64,000 nucleotides of DNA, from the NCBI GenBank assembly GCA_003142255.1, contig PLLO01000006.1, forward strand, positions 62,001-126,000, in the 5' to 3' direction. The notes below the pieces were generated by a model. That model saw only the letters and a program-made list of their open reading frames with translations. It did not search any database and was not told where the DNA came from. Of this stretch, positions 52,653 through 59,486 are shown piece by piece; position 1 is the first letter of the stretch; each line of letters opens with the position of its first letter. The translations under genes were made by a program, and so were the position numbers. The DNA comes from Bacteroidales bacterium (GTDB lineage: Bacteria; Bacteroidota; Bacteroidia; Bacteroidales; VadinHA17).

Positions 52653-53711
52653 ATGAAGATCATTAAAAAGATCCTTAAGGCGATTCTGGCAGTGATACTG
52701 CTTTTAGTTCTTGTATTTGCAGGTATTATAGTTTATGCAGTCATTTCCGACTATAAGCCTGAAGAAAAAACTATTATTTTTCATTCAAACAAGCCTGACA
52801 CCCTGAATGATTCACTTGAAATTTCCTTTATGACCTGGAATATAGGATATTGCGGGCTTGACAAAGAGATGGATTTCTTCTATGACGGCGGAACGAAAGT
52901 GATGACCCCAAAGAAAAAATGCCTTGAAAACCTTGAGGCAGTAAAGAATCTTCTCCGGGAGAATGATTCAATTGATTTTTTTCTTCTGCAGGAAGTTGAC
53001 AGGAACAGCAAGAGGAGCTATCATTTCGATGAATACGATACCATAACAAAAGTTCTTGAGGATTATCATCCGTTTTTTGCCACGAATTATAAAGTCTTTT
53101 TTGTCCCCGTACCACTGGCATCTCCAATGGGAAAGGTGCTTTCGGGAATTGCGCTGTTCAGCAGGCATCAGCCGTCATCGTCGGTAAGGTATGCCTTCCC
53201 CGGGCAGTATGGTTTTCCAAAGCAGCTTTTCATGCTCGACAGGTGTTTTCTGGTTAACAGGTATCCATTGCACAACGGCAAGGAGCTGCTGGTGATAAAT
53301 ACGCATAATGAAGCATTTGACCCCGGAGAGATCCGCAAAGCCCAGATGGCATACCTTAAGGAATTCCTTCTGTCAGAATATGCAAAGGGCAATTACATTA
53401 TCGCCGGCGGAGACTGGAACCAGTCGCCTCCTGATTTTAAGCCTGTCTTCAGCGGAAACGTAGTTAATAAAGATCAGATGATGATGACCTCCGATTACCT
53501 GCCCCCTGACTGGAAATGGGTTTATGACAATAATAATCCTTCCAACAGAACAGTTATTGCTGCTTATGATCCGTCAACTACTACCACAACAGTCATAGAT
53601 ATTTTCCTGTTGTCGCCGAATGTCAGGGGAATATCAGTCAACTGCATAAACCTTAATTTCGAGAATTCCGATCACAACCCGGTAAGGGTGAAAGTCAGGC
53701 TGGCAGAATAA
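52653..53711 (+). CDS. membrane-anchored endonuclease/exonuclease/phosphatase-family protein
   Basis: A 352-residue protein. An N-terminal membrane anchor (ILKAILAVILLLVLVFAGIIVYAVI) is followed by an EEP-fold domain: ISFMTWNIGYCGLD (Asn metal ligand), FLLQEVDRNSKRSY (Glu ligand), IAGGDWNQSP (Asp/Asn pair) and NSDHNPVRVKV (catalytic Asp/His). The family includes DNases, sphingomyelinases and inositol phosphatases; the substrate cannot be inferred. The active domain would face the periplasm. Upstream is the MITE-like copy 2, with no recognisable promoter between. Confidence 0.82.
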   Translation: MKIIKKILKAILAVILLLVLVFAGIIVYAVISDYKPEEKTIIFHSNKPDTLNDSLEISFMTWNIGYCGLDKEMDFFYDGGTKVMTPKKKCLENLEAVKNLLRENDSIDFFLLQEVDRNSKRSYHFDEYDTITKVLEDYHPFFATNYKVFFVPVPLASPMGKVLSGIALFSRHQPSSSVRYAFPGQYGFPKQLFMLDRCFLVNRYPLHNGKELLVINTHNEAFDPGEIRKAQMAYLKEFLLSEYAKGNYIIAGGDWNQSPPDFKPVFSGNVVNKDQMMMTSDYLPPDWKWVYDNNNPSNRTVIAAYDPSTTTTTVIDIFLLSPNVRGISVNCINLNFENSDHNPVRVKVRLAE

Positions 53712-53898
53712 AGGTCTTTTATTGACAATGAAGGCAGGATAAGTAGGAAGAAAAGTACCCAAGTTGTCTGAGTTACCTGCAGATCATAATAAAAGTAATT
53801 AAGTCAGTGTTTTATTTTGATTTAATTACCCTCCGTTTTATAAATATTTACTAACTTTTCAGAATATATACCTGGTCAGTAACTTAACAAATATTGAA

Positions 53899-54411
53899 AT
53901 GAGAATCTTAATTACCGGGACCATAGTGTTTGTGATCTGGTGCTTTTTCTCATCATGGCTTTACAACGACATTTTGCTGCCTGTCATGAGGAAGCCCGTT
54001 CCTGCACTGGCAACTCCCGTAAGTCAAACTAATGAGGCTGATTCTTTAATGAAACTTAAAGCAATGATGCCTAAGAATCTATCGATCTACTTTGAATTTA
54101 ATGATTCCAAATTCAAACCTGATCCGCAATATGACAACAGCATAGCTGCATTCAAAGCCTGGCTTGATAAATATCCCGGATCAATGCTTTCCGTGGAGGG
54201 ATATACCGATCTTGTCGGTACAACCGAATTTAACCAGGCTCTGGGGCTGAAAAGAGCCTATATCGTTGGTAAATACCTCGAGGGGCATGGGATAACCACC
54301 GACAAGATAATGGCAAAATCGAAAGGTGAAGATACCCATGCAGTAGATTATATTACCGCGGACGGCAGAGCAAAAAGCAGAAGAACAGATATTTCAATTA
54401 AAATGCAATAA
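53899..54411 (+). CDS. OmpA-family protein with N-terminal membrane anchor
   Basis: A 170-residue protein with an N-terminal hydrophobic anchor (ILITGTIVFVIWCFFSSWLY) and a C-terminal OmpA peptidoglycan-binding domain: LSIYFEFNDSKFKPDPQYDNSI, SVEGYTDLVGTTEFNQALGLKRAYIVGKYL, ending RAKSRRTDISI with the conserved Arg. It probably tethers the inner membrane to peptidoglycan. The next gene starts 1 base after the stop, so the two form a unit. The 187-base gap upstream shows nothing recognisable. Confidence 0.87.
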   Translation: MRILITGTIVFVIWCFFSSWLYNDILLPVMRKPVPALATPVSQTNEADSLMKLKAMMPKNLSIYFEFNDSKFKPDPQYDNSIAAFKAWLDKYPGSMLSVEGYTDLVGTTEFNQALGLKRAYIVGKYLEGHGITTDKIMAKSKGEDTHAVDYITADGRAKSRRTDISIKMQ

Positions 54412-54412
54412 T

Positions 54413-54727
54413 ATGACACCACTATTCATACAACTGGCACAGTCTGTCACAGGAGCAGTAATAACCATTGTGGCATTGCTTCTCGTCGCAGCACTCATCG
54501 GATATTTAACTGCATGGTATTATGCCAAGTCAATTTATACTCCGATAATCAAAGGTCTTGAAGCCGAAAAGGCTGATCTCCAGAAGCAGGTCGCAGATCT
54601 GAAGGAAAACGTCAGCAAGCTTAATAATAAAGTTGACGAGCTAAATTCAAAAATAGGGAAGCTGGAAGAGGAAGCAGGGAATAAGGAGAAGGAGATTGCT
54701 GAACTTAAAAAGAAAATTAAGGAATAA
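54413..54727 (+). CDS. small membrane protein with C-terminal coiled coil
   Basis: A 104-residue protein with one membrane helix (VTGAVITIVALLLVAALIGYLTAWYYAKSI, about residues 13-40). It is followed by a heptad-rich coiled coil of about 60 residues (LEAEKADLQKQVADLKENVSKL... to the end), rich in Lys, Glu and Leu. No family is recognised. It is 1 base downstream of the OmpA gene; together they suggest a small envelope complex or a spacer between membrane and wall. Confidence 0.8.
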   Translation: MTPLFIQLAQSVTGAVITIVALLLVAALIGYLTAWYYAKSIYTPIIKGLEAEKADLQKQVADLKENVSKLNNKVDELNSKIGKLEEEAGNKEKEIAELKKKIKE

Positions 54728-54805
54728 TTTTCCGGTCATTCAGTATTAAATTTATTTTAACTTTATTTTTCCGAAGTAAATCTATTCGTCGGGTCTATAT
54801 TTTTT

Positions 54806-56530
54806 ATGTATATGGATAAACCCAGAAATTTTAAAAGCATTTTTCCACCACTGCAATGGCTCCCGGGCTACAATACTAAATTTTTAAGCTCTGATGCCAT
54901 CGCCGGCCTTACACTCACTGCTTATGCTATTCCGGTATCTCTTGCTTATGCTACCCTGGCCGGGTTGCCGCCTCAATACGGTATCTTCGGATACCTCCTT
55001 GGCGGGCTTTTTTACGCAATGCTTGGGACCGGCAAGCAACTGGCAATAGGACCGACATCAGCCATTTCCATGGTTGTGGGAATAACACTGGCAAAGCTTT
55101 CAGGAGGCGACCCCCAGCGATGGCTCGACCTTGCCTCATTAACTGCCCTGATACTGGCCTCAATGAGCTTCCTGGCTTATATCCTGCATCTCGATAGTAT
55201 TATTAATTTCATAAGCGAGACCGTGCTTACAGGGTTCAAGGCCGGAGCGGCACTTACAATCATGCTTACCCAGCTGCCAAAGATGTTTGGAGTTCCAGGA
55301 GGGGGAACTAATTTTTTCTCGAGGCTTGGTGAAATTGTACACCAGCTTCCTAACACCAATTTTTATGTGCTGGTCTTTGGAATTATTGCTTTTCTACTGA
55401 TCCTCTTCGGGGAAAAATTCTTCCATGGGAAACCCGTAGCGATATATATCGTCATCCTTTCAGTACTGATCATCTCTTTCACTCCGCTTGCACAACACGG
55501 GTTTAAAACAGTCGGGTTGATTCCGGCAGGGCTACCCAAATTTCATATTCCATCTCTGAAATGGGATGATATCCAGAGCGTTATATCTCTTTCATTTGCC
55601 TGTTTCCTGCTTGCGTACATAGAATCAGTATCGGCTGCCAGGACTTTAGCACAAAAGAATGAATATGAGATAAATGCTCACCAGGAGTTGCTGGCTCTGG
55701 GTTTAGCCAACCTGGCAACATCCTTTGGTAACGGTTACCCGGTAAGCGGCGGATTATCTCAATCAGCAGTAAACGACGAAGCCGGGGCCAAGACACCAAT
55801 GTCACTTGTGTTTGCTTCCTTCTTTATAGGGCTGTGCCTTCTGTTCCTGACAGGCTTGCTGAAGAACCTGCCCACGGTTATTCTTGCAGCTATTGTATTT
55901 GTAGCTGTCGAAAAGCTGATCAATATCAAGGAATTCAGGAGGATGTGGAAAGTAAATAAATTTGACTTTGTAATTGCCATGCTTGCTGCCGTATGTGTTA
56001 TCTGTTTTGGCATTTTGCAGGGAGTCCTCATAGGCGCTCTTGCTTCACTTATCCTGATCATTAAGTTTGTTTCAAGTCCGCATGTGGCAATTCTTGGAAG
56101 GATCCCGGGAACGGAAAGATATACTGATATTAAAAGGCACCCTGATAACCAGACTACTCCCGGCATTCTCCTTTTCAGGGTCGAATCGCCGCTGGTCTAT
56201 TTTAACGTCAATTTTGTTTACAGCCATATCTGGCCCATAATTTCAGAGAATGCCGCAACAGTGAAAATCGTTATCCTTGATCTTAGCACCTCTGCATATA
56301 TTGATTCAAGCGGTGCAAGACTGATAAAGAAACTTTATCTGAACATGGAATCAAAAGGGATCATATTCAAAGTTGCGGAAGCACATTCAGAGGTTCGCGA
56401 CATCCTGAGGTTTGAAGATATCGAGCATCTTCTCGGACACGTAAGCAGGAGAGATTCAGTGCATGATGTAATCACTCATACACTTTCAGAGACCGAAATG
56501 CGCGACAAAATCAGGGAAGAATCTGTCTGA
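54806..56530 (+). CDS. SulP-family anion transporter with STAS domain
   Basis: A 574-residue inner-membrane protein of the SLC26/SulP family. The transport domain has SDAIAGLTLTAYAIPVSLAYATLAGLPPQYGIFGYLLGGLFYAMLGTGKQLAIGPTSAISM (the Tyr/Pro-rich signature) and several later helices. The C-terminal STAS domain, from about residue 445, contains VKIVILDLSTSAYIDSSGARLIKKL with the conserved Asp-Ser-Ser-Gly. Substrates in the family include sulfate, bicarbonate and dicarboxylates, and cannot be chosen here. No sulfur-assimilation genes are close. It is convergent with a small membrane protein gene, 30 bases apart. Confidence 0.93.
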   Translation: MYMDKPRNFKSIFPPLQWLPGYNTKFLSSDAIAGLTLTAYAIPVSLAYATLAGLPPQYGIFGYLLGGLFYAMLGTGKQLAIGPTSAISMVVGITLAKLSGGDPQRWLDLASLTALILASMSFLAYILHLDSIINFISETVLTGFKAGAALTIMLTQLPKMFGVPGGGTNFFSRLGEIVHQLPNTNFYVLVFGIIAFLLILFGEKFFHGKPVAIYIVILSVLIISFTPLAQHGFKTVGLIPAGLPKFHIPSLKWDDIQSVISLSFACFLLAYIESVSAARTLAQKNEYEINAHQELLALGLANLATSFGNGYPVSGGLSQSAVNDEAGAKTPMSLVFASFFIGLCLLFLTGLLKNLPTVILAAIVFVAVEKLINIKEFRRMWKVNKFDFVIAMLAAVCVICFGILQGVLIGALASLILIIKFVSSPHVAILGRIPGTERYTDIKRHPDNQTTPGILLFRVESPLVYFNVNFVYSHIWPIISENAATVKIVILDLSTSAYIDSSGARLIKKLYLNMESKGIIFKVAEAHSEVRDILRFEDIEHLLGHVSRRDSVHDVITHTLSETEMRDKIREESV

Positions 56531-56560
56531 CGCTCTTGTTAAGAAGTGTCCCTGGTATAT

Positions 56561-56968
56561 TTATTCGGCAGGGATATTATTCCCCTCCGCGAGATTCTTT
56601 TCTTTCAGGTAATGGCTGATAATGAATAATACACCAGACAGGATAAAAGGAAACGCTAATGCCATAACAGGATAGAAAACATTCCAGAAATTTCCATGAT
56701 GCATGTAATTGGTCCTGATAAGAAAAAGTCCCATAGCCAGACCAACTATAGAAAGTATTATCCCACCAATCTTTTCCCATTTCCAGGCAACAATAAGCAG
56801 AATAATCAGGATGAATGATGGAATCATATGGATAATAAAAGCCAGAAGCTGATGCCAGACCGTCTGTCCCGGTCCAAAAGCATCTAATGCAAACACACTT
56901 ATCAGAAGGATTGCGAGCATGCAAAGGATTCGCGGAGTCCAGTGAGTGATCTTAGTCAGTTTGTTCAT
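56561..56968 (-). CDS. four-helix small membrane protein of unknown function
   Basis: A 135-residue protein, started at the ATG at 56966-56968, with four predicted membrane segments: ILCMLAILLISVFALDAFG, LLAFIIHMIPSFILIILLIVAW, IILSIVGLAMGLFLI and VFYPVMALAFPFILSGVLFIIS. The order and the conserved FGPGQTVWHQL and HGNFWNV stretches look like a Bacteroidota family I know only as hypothetical. A longer frame to 57046 was rejected. Its role is unknown. Confidence 0.75.
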   Translation of the reverse strand: MNKLTKITHWTPRILCMLAILLISVFALDAFGPGQTVWHQLLAFIIHMIPSFILIILLIVAWKWEKIGGIILSIVGLAMGLFLIRTNYMHHGNFWNVFYPVMALAFPFILSGVLFIISHYLKEKNLAEGNNIPAE

Positions 56969-57056
56969 AATTCTTTGGTAATAAAACAATAAGCTAAAAC
57001 TTAACTGCGATAAATATAGCATATTTTTTGCTGGTTGAAAAAACACGGGAATATGT

Positions 57057-57064
57057 TACTTTTG
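57057..57064 (+). promoter_or_regulatory. candidate -7 box for the CotH gene
   Basis: TACTTTTG matches TAnnTTTG exactly, 23-30 bases before the ATG at 57087. GTTG at 57034-57037 is close to -33 spacing. Confidence 0.5.
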
Positions 57065-57086
57065 ATGACTTGAATCGAGCGTTGTG

Positions 57087-59114
57087 ATGCGATATATTTT
57101 CACTTTTGTACTATTTACGATTTCTCTTGCCTGGCAGGCATCAGCTCAAATCCTTAACAACAGCAACCTGCCGATCGTAATCATTAACACTGATGGTAAT
57201 GTACCGATATTAGATAACCCCAGGGTTCTGGCAAACATGAAAATTATTTATAGGGGGCAGGGGATAAGAAATTATGTTTCGGACCAGAATATCGCCGGCT
57301 ACTTAAATTATAACGGAAGAATAGATATTGAAATACGAGGTTCATCATCCCAGGTGACTGATAAAAAGCAGTATGGCTTTACAACCAGGATGGCTGATAA
57401 CATCACAAATAATAATGTAAGCCTGCTTGGAATGCCCTCGGAAAATGACTGGATACTGAACGGGATGGTTTTTGACCCGGCACGCATGCGTGATTACCTC
57501 TGCTATAACCTGTCGAGGCAGATCGGGGAATATGCCTCCCGCACTGCTTATTGTGAAGTAATTATCAATGGCGACTACAGGGGCCTTTACCTTCTGCAGG
57601 AAAAGATAAAGGCTGATAAGGACAGGGTGAATGTAATTAAGATAGGCACGGGGGATATTTATACTCCTGAAGTCACAGGAGGGTATATAACCAAGGCCGA
57701 TAAGCTAACGGGAGGCGACATTCCTGCCTGGACAATGTCTCAATGGTACGGAGGAAGTGTAGATTATATTCATGAGCTTCCCAAGCCCGAAAACGTGACT
57801 CCGGAGCAAAACGACTACATAAAAAGTCAGTTTGATAACCTTGCAAATGCGGCAATTTATCATAATGTTTCTCTTATTGATGGCATTTCCTCTGTAATTG
57901 ATGTCCCCTCTTTTATCGATCACATGATAATAAGTGAACTCAGCTCAAATGCAGACGCATACCAGTTCAGTACTTATTTTCATAAGGACAGGAACGGGAA
58001 GCTAAGAGCAGGGCCTATCTGGGACAATGACCTGACCTATGGGAATGATCTGTTTTTCTGGGGTCTTGACCGGAGTAAGACAAATATTTGGCAGTTTTCA
58101 AATGGCGATAATGATGGTTCACGATTCTGGCGCGACCTTTTTAATACTTCGAAATTCCAATGCTACCTTTCAAAGAGATGGAATAAGCTCATTTCCCCGG
58201 GTCAGCCGTTAAACCTGAACAGCCTGAACAACTTCATTGATCAGACAGCAGCAACTATCACTGAAGCGGTTGGAAGGGAATATGCAATATGGGGCATAAC
58301 TGGAAATTTTACTTCCCAGATTGCATCAATAAAATCATTTCTGAATTCCAGGATTGCCTGGATGACTTCAACACTGGGCTCATATTCGTCATGCAGCAAT
58401 GTTGTCATGCCCTCCCTGGTGATTACAAAAATCAACTATAACCCAAAAGCATCGATTGATTTTCCTGAAAGTGATGCCCTGGAGTTTATCGAGATCAGCA
58501 ATACGGGTACAGTTACTGTCGATCTGACAGGTATCTATTTTGCCGGGACAGGTCTTGTATATCAGTTTCCTCCTAATTCTACGCTCCCTCCTGACTCGTC
58601 TGTTTTTCTTTCGGGCAATACAGCTGTTTTCCAGGTAAAGTATGGATTCTCTCCTTTTGGCAAGTTTACACGCGACCTTTCAAACAAAAGTCAGAATATT
58701 GTTCTTGCCGATGGTTTCGGAAACGTAATAGACAATGTTTATTATTATGATTCTTCTCCCTGGCCGGATGCTGATGGCAATGGATATTATCTTCAGCTGA
58801 CAGACCCGGCTCTTGACAATAATGTGGCAGAAAGCTGGACAGCATCAAATGAAGCCGACATCAAGCGAGATAGTTTCCAAAGCGAAGAGTTTGTTAAGAT
58901 CTATCCCAACCCCGTCGACGATTTCTTGAAAATAAGTTCAGATAAGGCAATAGGCCAGTTAAGAATATATGATATGCAGGGGAGGCTGCTTGTATCTGAA
59001 AGCATCAGCTCCGATACTTACGAGCTGAATGTCAGCCGATTCCCGAAAGGAGCTTATATAATCAGAGTGGTAAGCGCAGGCAAGGCATATACAAAAGGAA
59101 TTATCAAACGATAA
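57087..59114 (+). CDS. secreted CotH-kinase-like protein with lamin-tail and T9SS sorting domains
   Basis: A 675-residue exported protein. After a signal peptide (FTFVLFTISLAWQASAQ) comes a CotH-type kinase domain, roughly residues 25-400: GRIDIEIRGSSSQ, KKQYGFTTR, LLGMPSENDWILNG, YRGLYLLQEKIK and GPIWDNDLTYGND. Then follow a lamin-tail-like domain (LVITKINYNPKAS, ALEFIEISNTGTVTVDLTG) and a type A T9SS C-terminal sorting domain (VKIYPNPVDDFLKI, LRIYDMQGRLL, FPKGAYIIRVVS). CotH proteins in spore formers are protein kinases; in Bacteroidota the substrate is unknown. The ATG directly after a GTG is used. Ends in a hairpin terminator. Confidence 0.9.
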   Translation: MRYIFTFVLFTISLAWQASAQILNNSNLPIVIINTDGNVPILDNPRVLANMKIIYRGQGIRNYVSDQNIAGYLNYNGRIDIEIRGSSSQVTDKKQYGFTTRMADNITNNNVSLLGMPSENDWILNGMVFDPARMRDYLCYNLSRQIGEYASRTAYCEVIINGDYRGLYLLQEKIKADKDRVNVIKIGTGDIYTPEVTGGYITKADKLTGGDIPAWTMSQWYGGSVDYIHELPKPENVTPEQNDYIKSQFDNLANAAIYHNVSLIDGISSVIDVPSFIDHMIISELSSNADAYQFSTYFHKDRNGKLRAGPIWDNDLTYGNDLFFWGLDRSKTNIWQFSNGDNDGSRFWRDLFNTSKFQCYLSKRWNKLISPGQPLNLNSLNNFIDQTAATITEAVGREYAIWGITGNFTSQIASIKSFLNSRIAWMTSTLGSYSSCSNVVMPSLVITKINYNPKASIDFPESDALEFIEISNTGTVTVDLTGIYFAGTGLVYQFPPNSTLPPDSSVFLSGNTAVFQVKYGFSPFGKFTRDLSNKSQNIVLADGFGNVIDNVYYYDSSPWPDADGNGYYLQLTDPALDNNVAESWTASNEADIKRDSFQSEEFVKIYPNPVDDFLKISSDKAIGQLRIYDMQGRLLVSESISSDTYELNVSRFPKGAYIIRVVSAGKAYTKGIIKR

Positions 59115-59158
59115 GTATTTCCAGGGATTTACTGATCAGGACCATTTAATAAAAAAAG

Positions 59159-59187
59159 GGATAATCATTTTTGATCATCCCTTTTTT
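59159..59187 (+). terminator. Rho-independent terminator after the CotH gene
   Basis: Stem GGGATAATCA (59159-59168) with TGATCATCCC (59172-59181), one mismatch, short T-rich loop, then TTTTTT. It starts 44 bases after the stop codon. The neighbouring MITE-like element begins just past the T tract. Confidence 0.8.
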
Positions 59188-59191
59188 CTTA

Positions 59192-59464
59192 AATGAGTAT
59201 CGGGAATCATGCATATAATACGTATTTCTTTTTGAGCCAGGATACAGTTTCTCTTAATTGGAGATTCCTCACTTCTCCGCCTGATGGCGGATTCGTTCGG
59301 AATGACAACATCAATTGGTGAAGTGTGATGGGGAAGCAGTGGAGATTCGCTCAGCGAATCTCCACTGCTTCCCTTATGCCACATAAAATCCTGTCATTCC
59401 GAGCGTTAGCGAGGAATCTCATAATCAATTGTTTTGAGATTATTATTGATAACTGATATTCATA
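59192..59464. mobile_element. MITE-like element, copy 3 (273 bp, different cargo, 8-bp target duplication)
   Basis: The left end AATGAGTATCGGGAATCA and right end (read inwards TATGAATATCAGTTATCA) match the terminal inverted repeats of the other two elements. TTTTCTTA lies directly outside both ends (59184-59191 and 59465-59472), an exact 8-bp direct repeat like that of copy 1. The interior is not the TTTGCCCC hairpin type but the composite hairpin repeat at 59261-59420. No coding potential. The element and terminator fill the 372-base gap 59115-59486. Confidence 0.75.
59261..59420. repeat. composite inverted repeat with 21-bp-arm hairpin (copy C)
   Basis: The left arm 59261-59307 (GAGATTCCTC ... 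GGAATGACA) and right arm 59392-59420 (TGTCATTCCGAGCG ... GAGGAATCTC) flank a perfect 21-bp-arm hairpin (59331-59351 and 59353-59373, one-base loop; arms begin GGGAAGCAGTGG and end GATTCGCT). It is 23 bases from the left arm and 18 from the right. It lies inside the MITE-like copy 3. Confidence 0.8.
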
Positions 59465-59486
59465 TTTTCTTATTTCTATGCTTCAA

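Noticed and set aside
27359-59464. Insertion sequence with its own transposase
   Set aside because: None of the elements is long enough to code for one and no transposase-like protein occurs in the window.
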